Positions 11,308-19,794 are shown, counted from the first letter of the stretch. The stretch is DNA of 64,000 nucleotides from Runella defluvii (GCF_014195535.1 NZ_JACIBY010000008.1:186001-250000), one strand, 5' to 3'. Program-made: numbers and translations. Notes: generated by a model not told the origin, from the letters alone.

Positions 11308-11495
11308 CGGTCGGACTATCGTCTGACCGATGCCCAGAAGATCAGACGACAGTCAGACCGTATCGTGTGTACAATCTGGCTGAAAAAATTGTATAGAATT
11401 CTCGGTCTGACTACCGTCTGACCGATGCCCAGAAGGTCAGACGACAGTCAGACCGTATCGTGTGTACAAGCTGGCTGAAAAAATTGTATAGAATT
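11308..11495. repeat. two tandem ~95-bp units each with a 53-bp quasi-palindrome
   Basis: Units start at 11308 and 11403. Each has a 20-bp imperfect inverted repeat around a 13-base loop (11308-11360 and 11403-11455). In unit 2 the heptamer GTCTGAC occurs at 11405 and 11416, and its reverse complement GTCAGAC at 11436 and 11447, so half-sites are 11 bp apart, about one helical turn. Unit 1 has the same four positions (11310, 11321, 11341, 11352), two of them with one substitution. A second smaller inverted repeat TACAAT/ATTGTA follows in unit 1. The region is otherwise noncoding and sits between convergent metY and DUF4395 genes. Confidence 0.85.
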
Positions 11496-11512
11496 GGTGG
11501 GTTGAATAAAGC

Positions 11513-11547
11513 AAAAATCCCCGAAGCATTGCTTCAGGGATTTTTTT
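11513..11547. terminator. bidirectional intrinsic terminator
   Basis: AAAAATCCC-c-GAAGC-ATT-GCTTC-a-GGGATTTTT: a near-perfect stem with A-tract on one side and T-tract on the other. It serves the plus-strand metY unit and the minus-strand gene string ending at 11568. Confidence 0.85.
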
Positions 11548-11567
11548 ATGACAGGCAAGAAAAAAAG

Positions 11568-12002
11568 CTACTCTAATCCTATTTTTCGCCATACGGGCAA
11601 CAGCCAATCATAGACGTAACAACCCGCGCAAATGCCCGCCAGAGATTCGAGTGCCGCAAAGAAAGTTAAAATGCCTGCCACCCAAATCGCTGAAATACCT
11701 AGTAAATGTAAAACGGTGATGGTGACTGAAAAAGCAAATCCAACCCGCGCCGCAAAACGTTTGGGAGGAAAGTAAATGGGTTTGGTTGGAAAAGAAAATA
11801 GCTTGACAATTAGGTCGCTTATCCGAGCTAACGGACTGTATTTTCCCGCATCGAATGCGCGTAAACCAAAGTCAATAACCAACAAAATGGGCAAAAGCAG
11901 CCAACCTGTTTCGAGATAGCCAATAGCCAGTATCAACACTAAAAAGGCGATAGTACGCACTTTGTATTCGTTGATTTGAGCGATATGTTTGATTTCTGAC
12001 AT
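11568..12002 (-). CDS. DUF4395-family membrane protein
   Basis: 144 residues with about four hydrophobic segments. Family signs: N-terminal INEYKVRTIAF, ILLVIDFGLRAFDAGKYSPLARI, the PPKRFAARVGFAF segment and a C-terminal CAGCYVYDWL. DUF4395 proteins are small inner-membrane proteins often found with rhodanese or thioredoxin-like genes; their chemistry is not established. The C-x-x-C near the C-terminus (CAGC) could be redox active, which is inference. It starts 12 bp after the TlpA-like gene, a clear operon spacing, and ends the long minus-strand string at the terminator 11513-11547. Confidence 0.8.
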   Translation of the reverse strand: MSEIKHIAQINEYKVRTIAFLVLILAIGYLETGWLLLPILLVIDFGLRAFDAGKYSPLARISDLIVKLFSFPTKPIYFPPKRFAARVGFAFSVTITVLHLLGISAIWVAGILTFFAALESLAGICAGCYVYDWLLPVWRKIGLE

Positions 12003-12014
12003 GGTGATGGTCCG

Positions 12015-13250
12015 TTACTTCCCGCCTGTGGCTGCGTTTATTTTGGGAGCTTCAGTCGCAAGCAATTGATTGACATCGTCGTTAAATTCTTTCACAAATT
12101 CTTCGTAGTACGCGCCCGTAGCAGGCCCAGTGTAGCCTGTGTGAATCTTGGTCACTTTTCCCGTGCGGTCGATATAAATCGTAGTGGGAAACGAGAGTAC
12201 TTCGCTCAGTTCAGGCAGCACCGACGACGCATATTTTTTGTCGGCTACCCCCGCAAACAGCAAGTCATAGTCGATGCCAAACCGATTTTTGAGGGCTTCT
12301 AGGCGTGTTTTGGCAAAGGCGGGGTCGTTTTTGCGCTCAAATGATAGTCCAATGATTTCGACTCCCCTTGCGCGGTTGGCTTTGTACCAAGGCGCCAAAA
12401 ATTGCGCCTCATCTACGCAGTTGGGGCACCAGCTTCCCAAGACCGTTACAATCACTGCTTTGCCTTGGTATTTAGGGTCTTTGAGTGACACCGTTTTGCC
12501 CGTAAAAGCGTCAGGAAAGGAAAAATGAAGGGTAGAAGCGCCTTCTTTAAGGGTGGTTAGGTGGTAGGCATCAGGAAGGGCGGCTTTTTCATTGCGCGTT
12601 CCTTTGAGGAGTTGATTTCCCCGAAAACCGATAAATTCGCCCGTCAATTCGTTTCCTGAGATTTTTCCTTTGATGAGCGTTGGGTTGGAACCACTGAAGG
12701 CGGAAAGAAAAAACGCTTCCCCTTTCACCGTGCCTTCTAAATAGCGAAAGTCACCCGTAGTAGTTAGAAATGTCCCCGTTAATTTACTCCCCACTTGTTC
12801 AAACACTCCAACCACGTTGCGACCATTGCCTTTGTCGTCGCTGATGGTCACGTCCCATTTGCCTTTGAGGCTGATGTTGGCAACGGGGGTTACTTCAAAA
12901 AATCGGTATTTCTTGCCAAACTCGGCTTTAAACGGGATTCCTGCATCGGCTACATTGCGTTTAAAAGCGCCTGAAAGCTGCGTTGGAGAGTCAATCTTAG
13001 CGGCCAATACGGCATCATAGACCTCCACGGGAAAAAACAAAGAATCTCCTTTTTGCGTCACTCCTTTTAATTCAAAGCGTTCGGAGCCGTTCAAGAGGTA
13101 AGCGGTCTGACCTTTTAATTCAAAATTGAAGGGGGCTTCTTGTCCTGCGGGAAAAGCAAAGGAGCCTCGCCAATGGCCTTGTTGAGGAGCGACTTGGGCT
13201 TGGGCAAAACTTGCACCAAAGAGGGCGGTAATCATTGTGAGCTTTTTCAT
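12015..13250 (-). CDS. exported TlpA-like thiol-disulfide oxidoreductase
   Basis: 411 residues with a signal peptide (MKKLTMITALFGASFAQAQ). Residues 25-225 form a beta-rich domain seen in Bacteroidota TlpA-like proteins. The C-terminal part is a thioredoxin fold with the active site Cys275-Pro-Asn-Cys278 (GSWCPNC), followed by IIGLSFERKN and the cis-Pro segment SFPTTIYIDRTGK. It should act in the periplasm on protein or small-molecule thiols. It is followed at 12 bp by DUF4395 and preceded at 53 bp by a TPR protein. Its presence in a string with cysteine and persulfide enzymes fits thiol redox control, which is inference from context. Confidence 0.9.
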   Translation of the reverse strand: MKKLTMITALFGASFAQAQVAPQQGHWRGSFAFPAGQEAPFNFELKGQTAYLLNGSERFELKGVTQKGDSLFFPVEVYDAVLAAKIDSPTQLSGAFKRNVADAGIPFKAEFGKKYRFFEVTPVANISLKGKWDVTISDDKGNGRNVVGVFEQVGSKLTGTFLTTTGDFRYLEGTVKGEAFFLSAFSGSNPTLIKGKISGNELTGEFIGFRGNQLLKGTRNEKAALPDAYHLTTLKEGASTLHFSFPDAFTGKTVSLKDPKYQGKAVIVTVLGSWCPNCVDEAQFLAPWYKANRARGVEIIGLSFERKNDPAFAKTRLEALKNRFGIDYDLLFAGVADKKYASSVLPELSEVLSFPTTIYIDRTGKVTKIHTGYTGPATGAYYEEFVKEFNDDVNQLLATEAPKINAATGGK

Positions 13251-13303
13251 ACAATTCTGCTGGTTTAAAGTTGATAAGTGCGTGATTATTAATTGTTAAA
13301 ATA

Positions 13304-14791
13304 TTAGCTATCAAACCCCATTTCAGTGAGCGCAGCGCGCGCTTTGCTGTCAACGGAGTTTTTGTATTCGTGTTTTTTGTAAGAAATTGCCTTCTCAAAA
13401 TAGGCTTTGGCTTGCTGGCGTTGCCCTTTTTCTTGGTAGTAATAACCAATCTGCAACGACGCGCTCGGTGCGAAATACCAACTTTCTTTGGCCGACAATT
13501 GAATGGCTTTTTCAAACGAAGCCAAGGCTTGGTCACTTTGATGCGTACGTTGAAACACTTTCCCCGCTCGGAAATAATACTCGGCGCGTTCTTTAGGGGT
13601 TTCTAGGTCTTTTTCAGTAAGTTGAGTCAGCAATTCCGCCGCTTTTTCGTAATACCCACCGTCAGAAGCATGTTTGATTTTGAGCAGGGTTTTGTTCGGA
13701 AGTTGGTGTGTTTTTGAATAGCTTTCGTAGAACTTCTCGGCGGCTTTGTCCGACTCCGCGTAAGCCACGCCCACCGACGGAATCCGCGACAATGATTGTT
13801 GAGCCTTCGTTGAATCGCCCGTGAGCCACTGACACAGCGCTAGTTTGTAATAGGCTTCTTTGAGGTAAGATTTGCCTTTGAATTGACGGATATAAAGCGC
13901 ATACAACCGACTTGCTTCGACGTAGTCGCCTTTGAGCAAATGGGCGTCGGCGCGGTAGAGTGTAAAAATAGAAAGTGCGGGATAGGAGGGGTCAGATGGT
14001 GCTTTTTTGAGCAGTTTCAACGCCTGCTCGTTGCGGGTACTTTTGAGCGAAATGGCCGTGGCTAACCAATAAAAACTAAGATTATCCGATTGATTTTCAA
14101 TTGTATTGAGCAGTTCGGTGTTTTCGCGTTCGTCAAATTTTAAAACAAATTCTTGAATAAAAAAGGACGTAAGCAGTGCTTCGTTTCCCCACTCTTTGTC
14201 TTTGGTAGCTCGGCGCAATTCAGCAACGCCCTGAGCAATGTTACCCTTTAAACCCAGCAATTTGAGTACCCAACGGTGGTTGTCGGGAACGGAGCCAATG
14301 ACGATGTGTAGGCAGCCCAGCGATTTGTACGTTGGTAGAAATTGAGGATACAATTTTTGGTTTTCTTCCAACAACTTCGCCGCTTGAATCACATTCCAAG
14401 CCGCTTTTACCTCATTCCCAAAACGAATGCGCACGACTGCCGACAGTAGTTTGATTTCGGCCCGCAAAAACCGATGGTAAGGTGACTGTTCGTCGAGGTC
14501 TTCAATGGCGTCGAGGCGTTCATCTTCGTGGGTTAGGAACGCATTATAAGCATCTTCGGTGTCGGTGTTGAGTAAGTGAATTGTTTCGGCATAATGCTCC
14601 ACGTAAGCCCGAAACGGATTGGTTGATTTTTCGGACGCGGCCAATTTTTTTGCACCTTCCAGCCGAAGTTTAAACACTTCTTGGTGGGCTTTTTGCAGGG
14701 TTGGGGTAAAGTCAAAGTCAGCCGCTTGTACCAAAGATACAATCGAAAAATAGCCCACAAAAAGCGCGAAATAGGTTTTTATACTAAACAT
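13304..14791 (-). CDS. exported TPR-repeat protein
   Basis: 495 residues with an N-terminal signal peptide (MFSIKTYFALFVGYFSIVSLVQA). The middle and C-terminal parts are helical and contain tetratricopeptide-like repeats; clearest are AEYYFRAGKVFQRTHQSDQA (about 410-430) and a following repeat with IGYYYQEKGQRQQAKAYFEKA. Probably periplasmic, a scaffold or binding protein. No enzymatic motif is visible. The start overlaps the end of the upstream AhpD-like gene by 13 bp, indicating translational coupling. A link to sulfur metabolism is suggested only by neighbourhood. Confidence 0.8.
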   Translation of the reverse strand: MFSIKTYFALFVGYFSIVSLVQAADFDFTPTLQKAHQEVFKLRLEGAKKLAASEKSTNPFRAYVEHYAETIHLLNTDTEDAYNAFLTHEDERLDAIEDLDEQSPYHRFLRAEIKLLSAVVRIRFGNEVKAAWNVIQAAKLLEENQKLYPQFLPTYKSLGCLHIVIGSVPDNHRWVLKLLGLKGNIAQGVAELRRATKDKEWGNEALLTSFFIQEFVLKFDERENTELLNTIENQSDNLSFYWLATAISLKSTRNEQALKLLKKAPSDPSYPALSIFTLYRADAHLLKGDYVEASRLYALYIRQFKGKSYLKEAYYKLALCQWLTGDSTKAQQSLSRIPSVGVAYAESDKAAEKFYESYSKTHQLPNKTLLKIKHASDGGYYEKAAELLTQLTEKDLETPKERAEYYFRAGKVFQRTHQSDQALASFEKAIQLSAKESWYFAPSASLQIGYYYQEKGQRQQAKAYFEKAISYKKHEYKNSVDSKARAALTEMGFDS

Positions 14792-15234
14792 AACTCAGTT
14801 CTGAATGCTTCGGGTAACACATACGGTTGTAGCGATGCTTCGACTTGGACTTCCAGCGTTGCGTTGAACATCGTTGCGGCAACCAATTGAGTCGCAAAAC
14901 TCACGAGCAAAATGACCTGTTCCTGCGAGTAGCGTTGGGTAAGGGCATCGTACAGTTCATCGGGGATTTTTCCTCCTTCGGTGGCTATTTTTGAGCCAAA
15001 TAAAATCACAAGCAATTCGTCTTCTTCCACTTCTAACAGGTCGGGATTTTCTCCTAATTCCAGTAAGTTTTTCCTGAAAAAAGCCGAGAAAACCGCGCTT
15101 TGAGCGGATTGAGCAATGAGGTAGCCAAACATCAAGGCAAGGCGTTTGCCGAGCAGCTGGTGTACTTGCGTATATTGCTTATCGACAATGCTATGGATTT
15201 CGGAAGGGATAAGGACAGGAATGCTCTTTGACAT
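14779..15234 (-). CDS. AhpD/carboxymuconolactone-decarboxylase-like protein without CxxC
   Basis: 151 residues, all helical in character. The C-terminal half (DELYDALTQRYSQEQVILL, then FATQLVAATMFNATLEV) matches the helical layout of the carboxymuconolactone decarboxylase/AhpD family. The only cysteine is at the extreme C-terminus (ELCLV), so the catalytic CxxC of AhpD is missing and peroxidase activity is unlikely. It sits 8 bp downstream of the SDR gene and overlaps the TPR gene by 13 bp. Family assignment is moderate; the function is unknown. Confidence 0.6.
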   Translation of the reverse strand: MSKSIPVLIPSEIHSIVDKQYTQVHQLLGKRLALMFGYLIAQSAQSAVFSAFFRKNLLELGENPDLLEVEEDELLVILFGSKIATEGGKIPDELYDALTQRYSQEQVILLVSFATQLVAATMFNATLEVQVEASLQPYVLPEAFRTELCLV

Positions 15235-15242
15235 CGGTTCGG

Positions 15243-16037
15243 TTAGTTTCGGGGTTCGTAGATGTTTGCGGCTACTTTTTCTGTCACTAGTTTGGGGACG
15301 TACTTGGGTAGGTGCGCATTGAGGACGTTGAGAAAACCAGGGATGATTTCTGATTTTTTGGCAAACAACCCTTTAACGGCAATCTTGCCTACGGCTTCGG
15401 GCGTCATATTCACTTTGGACGCTGTCTTTTTGGTATGTTCGCCCATTCTGGCGCGATAGACAAAATCGGTGTCGGTGCTGCCTGGGCTGAGGGTCGAAAC
15501 GGAAAGGCCAGTTTCCCTTAACTCAAACCGAAGGCTGCGCGTAAACGACAATACCGCCGCTTTGGAGGCCGCATAAACGGCGAGGTAGGGCACAGACTGG
15601 TAGGCAGTTGTGCTGGCTACATTGAGCAAATAGGTTTCTCCGTTGTTTTTTAGGATAGAAACAAACAGGTATGAAAGCCGCACGACCGCTTTGAAGTTGA
15701 CATCCACCATGTTGAGTTGCTCTTCAATATTGAGGTCGGTAAATCGCCCCGTCAGTCCAAACCCTGCGTTGTTAATCGCCACCTTTAATTTATCCTTGAA
15801 GGGAGCCACCCATTTTTCAATGTTGGCGACAGCTTCTGGTTCGGATAAATCTTGCACAAAGGTGTGAACACTGAGCGCAGGGTAGCGCCCGCGCAGTTCG
15901 GTTTGGGTATATTCGAGCACCTCTTGGTCAAAATCGACCAAGAGGAGGTGGTACTGACGTTGAGCAAGTTCGTTGGCAATGGCCTTTCCGATGCCTTTGG
16001 CCGAGCCTGTTACGAGGGCATATTGGGGATTGTTCAT
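15243..16037 (-). CDS. short-chain dehydrogenase/reductase
   Basis: 264 residues from ATG 16037. The ORF extends 14 codons further upstream, but starting at MNNPQYALVTG places the Rossmann motif TGSAKGIG at the usual distance from the N-terminus. Other SDR signs: NNAGFG, active Ser in NVASTTAYQ, YAASK catalytic pair, and the post-catalytic LSPGSTDT. The second residue block LLLVDFD (Asp at the end of strand 2) suggests NAD rather than NADP preference. The substrate is unknown. It lies 48 bp downstream of the PhyH-type dioxygenase and 8 bp upstream of the AhpD-like gene. Confidence 0.9.
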   Translation of the reverse strand: MNNPQYALVTGSAKGIGKAIANELAQRQYHLLLVDFDQEVLEYTQTELRGRYPALSVHTFVQDLSEPEAVANIEKWVAPFKDKLKVAINNAGFGLTGRFTDLNIEEQLNMVDVNFKAVVRLSYLFVSILKNNGETYLLNVASTTAYQSVPYLAVYAASKAAVLSFTRSLRFELRETGLSVSTLSPGSTDTDFVYRARMGEHTKKTASKVNMTPEAVGKIAVKGLFAKKSEIIPGFLNVLNAHLPKYVPKLVTEKVAANIYEPRN

Positions 16038-16085
16038 GGGGAAATACGAATTACGAATGAGTGAATTATTACAAGCCAATGGAGC

Positions 16086-16898
16086 TTATTTAACAACATA
16101 TTTCGCAAGACGCTGGTAAAAAGGGGTTTTGCTATGTTCGTTTTTGGGTACGTATTTTCCTGTCACGATGGGTACATACATGACGCGACGGCGCGACTGT
16201 TCACCCTCAAAAACACTGGCTTCTACCCGATGCCACAAGTCGCCGTCGTGAATGGTCAAATCACCCGCTTCAATATCGAGCCCTACTTCGTTGACGTCGG
16301 GCTGGTGGTCGATGAATTGTTTTTTGCGGAAAAGCGTCTGAAAAACGCCTTGGGTGTGCGTACCCGGTAACACCTTGAGACCCCCGTTGCGGCTTAGGCA
16401 GTCATCAAGGTGAGTACCGATATTGAGCATTTTGTGAATCTTTTGTCCTAAAAACAAGTCCCGTGGGCTATCGGTATGCCATCCCATAGAGGTAAACTTG
16501 CTGTGTTTGTCTCGAACGTAATGGTTAAAGACCAGCCCATCTTTTTCGTCTTCTCCCACGCGGGCATCGCCGCCGATTAAAGCCGTAAGCGATTGGATAC
16601 GAGGGTCTTGGATATATTCGCGTAGGATGGGGCTAAACTTTGACGCAAAGCAAATTCGCTGAACCAACGGACTGCCGTCGAGGTCTTTGCCAAACTTGAG
16701 GGGCACTCCGTTGATTTTTTGTTCGCCATCGGCCAAAATTTGTTCTTCAATCCGCTTGAATTCGTTGAGAAACAACTGAACGGTGTCTTTGGCAATGAAA
16801 TTTTTGAAGTGTAAAAAACCGTTTTGATTGAAAAACGAGATTTGTTCTTCCGTCAATTTTTCGTTGAAAGTAAAGGTCTGAGTGTCTAATCTTTTCAT
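16086..16898 (-). CDS. phytanoyl-CoA dioxygenase (PhyH)-family Fe(II)/2-oxoglutarate oxygenase
   Basis: 270 residues. The metal triad can be assigned: His141 and Asp143 in MGWHTDSP and distal His223 in GDLWHRVE, with Arg237-239 (SRRRVMY) likely binding 2-oxoglutarate. N-terminal GFLHFKNFI is typical of PhyH. These enzymes hydroxylate diverse small molecules or lipids, and some relatives release sulfite or phosphonate groups. Placement beside cysteine and sulfite-related genes makes an organosulfur substrate possible, but no residue proves it. It is 90 bp downstream of serine acetyltransferase and 48 bp upstream of an SDR, a common oxygenase-dehydrogenase pairing. Confidence 0.88.
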   Translation of the reverse strand: MKRLDTQTFTFNEKLTEEQISFFNQNGFLHFKNFIAKDTVQLFLNEFKRIEEQILADGEQKINGVPLKFGKDLDGSPLVQRICFASKFSPILREYIQDPRIQSLTALIGGDARVGEDEKDGLVFNHYVRDKHSKFTSMGWHTDSPRDLFLGQKIHKMLNIGTHLDDCLSRNGGLKVLPGTHTQGVFQTLFRKKQFIDHQPDVNEVGLDIEAGDLTIHDGDLWHRVEASVFEGEQSRRRVMYVPIVTGKYVPKNEHSKTPFYQRLAKYVVK

Positions 16899-16988
16899 AA
16901 TTGTATCAGGTTTTGAAAATAAATATCAATTTTATAGATTTTATAGATTAATTGGTAAAAATAAAACACAAGGCTTAAAAAGCAAACG

Positions 16989-17804
16989 TTAGTCAAATAC
17001 CTCGTCTTTTACTTCGATTCGGAGTTGGTGGGTATTAAAAACGTGCGAATTGGGAGCTACACTTTTGGTTAAAAATACGCTGCCTCCAATGATGCTGTTT
17101 TTACCAATGACGGTTTTTCCACCAAGGATGGTAGTTCGGGCGTAAATGATGACGTTGTCTTCTACCGTAGGGTGGCGTTTTACTTCGGCCAGCTCCTTTG
17201 CTACTTGCAATGCTCCTAGCGTAACCCCTTGATAAATAGAAACATTGTTTCCAATAATGGCCGTTGCACCGATTACAATGCCTGTACTGTGATCAATCAT
17301 AAACGGGACTCCAATTTTCGCCGCAGGGTGAATGTCGGTGCCCGTATTTCGGTGCGCATACTCGCTCAAAATCCGTGGCAAAACGGGTACTTTTAAGAGC
17401 GTTAATTGATGAGCAATGCGGTAAACGGCAATGGCGTAAAAGCCAGGGTATGAAACGATTACTTCGTGAATGCTCGTGGCGGCAGGGTCAAACTCATAGA
17501 TTTTGGCGGCGTCGGCTCGTAAATGATGATAGACCGTTTCCAATGATTGATAAAAGGCATTGACTGTCCCTTCAATATCGGCTTCCGTAGGGTCTAAGTA
17601 GCTCAATAAAATATTCTCAAGGTCGATTTGATTCTTCTTGAGGATACCCACGTAGGTTGCCTTTTTGTGCAAACGGTTGTTGGGAAAAAGAAACTCAAAA
17701 AGGTTCGTCAACCAATCAATCGAATCTTGGATTTTTGGCGTTGCTTCCCATTCTGCTTTGTGCGTATGGTGAAGTTTGTCGATAAATTCCTTTACGTCAG
17801 ACAT
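16989..17804 (-). CDS. serine O-acetyltransferase (EpsC/CysE family)
   Basis: 271 residues. It transfers acetyl from acetyl-CoA to L-serine to give O-acetylserine, the carbon skeleton for cysteine. The C-terminal half is a left-handed beta-helix of hexapeptide repeats: DIHPAAKIGVPFMIDHSTG with the catalytic His pair region, VIGATAIIGNNVSIYQGVTLG, and IIYARTTILGGKTVIGKNS. The N-terminal helical domain is long, as in the EpsC branch. It follows the encapsulin and cysteine desulfurase genes by 61 bp; serine acetyltransferase is a known companion of family 2A encapsulins (SrpH with SrpI in cyanobacteria). The intervening gap holds a perfect palindrome (17829-17861). Confidence 0.94.
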   Translation of the reverse strand: MSDVKEFIDKLHHTHKAEWEATPKIQDSIDWLTNLFEFLFPNNRLHKKATYVGILKKNQIDLENILLSYLDPTEADIEGTVNAFYQSLETVYHHLRADAAKIYEFDPAATSIHEVIVSYPGFYAIAVYRIAHQLTLLKVPVLPRILSEYAHRNTGTDIHPAAKIGVPFMIDHSTGIVIGATAIIGNNVSIYQGVTLGALQVAKELAEVKRHPTVEDNVIIYARTTILGGKTVIGKNSIIGGSVFLTKSVAPNSHVFNTHQLRIEVKDEVFD

Positions 17805-17828
17805 AATGAAAGAAAGGTTTCAATTCTG

Positions 17829-17861
17829 AAACCTGATAGGTTTTTAAAACCTATCAGGTTT
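17829..17861. repeat. 33-bp perfect palindrome (16-bp arms)
   Basis: AAACCTGATAGGTTTT, one T, then its exact reverse complement. It lies between the cysteine desulfurase stop and the serine acetyltransferase start. It is not followed by a U-tract on the minus strand, so it is more likely a processing or REP-type element than a terminator. A palindrome of the same build (16-bp arms, one central base, GTTT-N-AAAC core) is at 62304-62336. Confidence 0.8.
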
Positions 17862-17865
17862 GGGG

Positions 17866-19794
17866 TTATTTTTTATGTTGCAAACGATAGAGCGTTTCTA
17901 CCAACGTGTCGATGTCGGCGCAGGTATTGTAAAACGCCAACGAAGGTCGAACGGTACTTTCCAAGCCAAAACGCCGCAAAATTGGCTGCGCACAATGGTG
18001 TCCCGTACGAACCGCAATTCCCTCTTTGTTAAGGGCTTGCCCTACTTCGTCGTTAGTGTGACCCTTCAAGGTAAACGACAAAACACTGGCTTTGTCGGGA
18101 GCAGTACCTACCAATCGAAGCCCTGGAATGTCTTTCAACAACTGGGTGGCGTAGTGCAACAATTGATGTTCGTACTGGTAAATGAGGTTCATGCCTAAAC
18201 CTGTGACGTAGTCAATGGCTGCGCCGAGCCCCACTGCGTCGGCGATGTTTCCCGTCCCAGCTTCAAAACGAGAAGGAGCGGGGTGGTAAACGGTACGCTC
18301 AAACGTCACGTCTTTGATCATATTTCCTCCACCTTGCCAAGGTTGAATCTGATTCAGCAAGTCTTCTTTGCCATAAACCACACCAATGCCCGTTGGCCCG
18401 AACACCTTGTGTCCCGAAAAGACAAAAAAGTCGGCGTTTAAGTAACGAACATCCACGCTCATGTGCGAAACCGATTGGGCGCCATCGACGAGCACTTTTG
18501 CGCCAATCTGATGCGCGAGTTCAACGATTTGCTTAGCTGGAGTAACCGTACCTAAGGCGTTGGAAACCTGCGTGAACGATACGAGTTTGGTGCGGGAGTT
18601 GAGCAATTTTACGTACTCTTCCAGGATTACTTGGCCATCATCATCCACGGGAATCACACGCAAACGCGCGCCTTTTTTCTGCGCCAATTGCTGCCAAGGT
18701 ACAATGTTGGCGTGGTGCTCAAGGTGGCTGACAATGATTTCGTCACCTGCGTTAATAAATTGTTCTCCAAAACTTTTAGCCACCAAATTAATCGCTTCCG
18801 TTGCCCCCCGAACAAACACAATTTCGTTGGTCGAAGCGGCATTCAAAAACGCCCTAACTTTTTCGCGGGCGGCTTCGTAGGCATCGGTAGCGCGAGCAGC
18901 TAATTCGTGGGCAGCGCGGTGAATGTTTGAGTTTTCGTGTTCGTAAAAATAACTCAAACGGTCGATGACCAACTTAGGCTTTTGGGTCGTAGCCGCGTTA
19001 TCTAACCAAATCAGAGGTTTCCCGTTGACAGTTTCCTGAAGAATGGGAAAATCTTTCTTGATGAGTGCAGCGTCCAACGGGAGCTTTGGAGTTGATTTTA
19101 AGCTACTGGCGGAAGCTGTTGTTGGAGAAACAAAAGGCAATTGCGGTACGAAACCATCCCCTAAGCCGTGCAAAGCGTTACCCGAAAGAAAATAGTAAGG
19201 GCTGCCTAGTTGAGGTACTGACGCAATGTGGTTCGACCCCGAAAGTGCTTCCAGTGCGTGTTGTAATTCGGATTCAAACGAAAAATTGGATTGGTAGGGC
19301 AACTGTTCTGGGGATGTTTCCCTGCCCGACCCAATAGAGGAAGGGATAGCGTCACTTTTTAAGTTTTCGTCGGGAAAACTGGTTTGTGGATTTTCCAGAT
19401 TAATGTTGTTGCCGTGCTGAATCGCCGAGGGCGACGCACCGCTTCCCGCGACGGAGCTAGGAATTCGTCCGCCGTTTGAGCTAATGCTGGCAGGTTCGAC
19501 CACGTGCGGCGTAGTCGGTTCTGTACCAGTAGCGACAAAAGCCGTTGGGTCGTGCAAAGTCGGTGTAATGCCAAGGCCGCCCAATGCAGGCGGCGTGGGT
19601 GCGCCGTCTGCAAAATAGAAAGGAACCTCATTGGGAGCACCTGCGTGAACAGGTGCAAGGGCATGAATCGCCTGTTTGGCAAACCCTTGCGCAATCGGAT
19701 GCTCACCTGGCAAAGCAGCAAAAAACTGATTGGCCAGTGCTTCCAATGCTGCTACGTCGGGCAGTCCTGTCGAGGTATTAATACTTGTACTCAT
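17866..19794 (-). CDS. SufS-like cysteine desulfurase with encapsulin-targeting N-terminal extension
   Basis: 642 residues from ATG 19794; an ATG 14 codons earlier would overlap the encapsulin gene by 59 bp instead of 17. The catalytic part (from about residue 240) is a group II desulfurase: WLDNAATTQKP, HLEHHANIVPW, PLP Lys463 in SGHKVFGPTG, and catalytic Cys601 in RTGHHCAQP. Ordinary SufS proteins are about 400-420 residues; the extra ~240 N-terminal residues are rich in Pro, Ser, Gly and Ala and look disordered. They contain LEALANQFFAALPG (about 17-30) and two similar short motifs, PFYFADG (58-64) and PYYFLSG (199-205). Family 2A encapsulin cargo desulfurases are known to carry such a loading domain. 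It should be packed inside the encapsulin shell and turn cysteine into alanine plus persulfide sulfur. Confidence 0.95.
   Translation of the reverse strand: MSTSINTSTGLPDVAALEALANQFFAALPGEHPIAQGFAKQAIHALAPVHAGAPNEVPFYFADGAPTPPALGGLGITPTLHDPTAFVATGTEPTTPHVVEPASISSNGGRIPSSVAGSGASPSAIQHGNNINLENPQTSFPDENLKSDAIPSSIGSGRETSPEQLPYQSNFSFESELQHALEALSGSNHIASVPQLGSPYYFLSGNALHGLGDGFVPQLPFVSPTTASASSLKSTPKLPLDAALIKKDFPILQETVNGKPLIWLDNAATTQKPKLVIDRLSYFYEHENSNIHRAAHELAARATDAYEAAREKVRAFLNAASTNEIVFVRGATEAINLVAKSFGEQFINAGDEIIVSHLEHHANIVPWQQLAQKKGARLRVIPVDDDGQVILEEYVKLLNSRTKLVSFTQVSNALGTVTPAKQIVELAHQIGAKVLVDGAQSVSHMSVDVRYLNADFFVFSGHKVFGPTGIGVVYGKEDLLNQIQPWQGGGNMIKDVTFERTVYHPAPSRFEAGTGNIADAVGLGAAIDYVTGLGMNLIYQYEHQLLHYATQLLKDIPGLRLVGTAPDKASVLSFTLKGHTNDEVGQALNKEGIAVRTGHHCAQPILRRFGLESTVRPSLAFYNTCADIDTLVETLYRLQHKK

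Noticed and set aside
14779-15234. Functional AhpD-type peroxidase reductase
   Set aside because: The catalytic CxxC is absent; only a C-terminal single cysteine exists.
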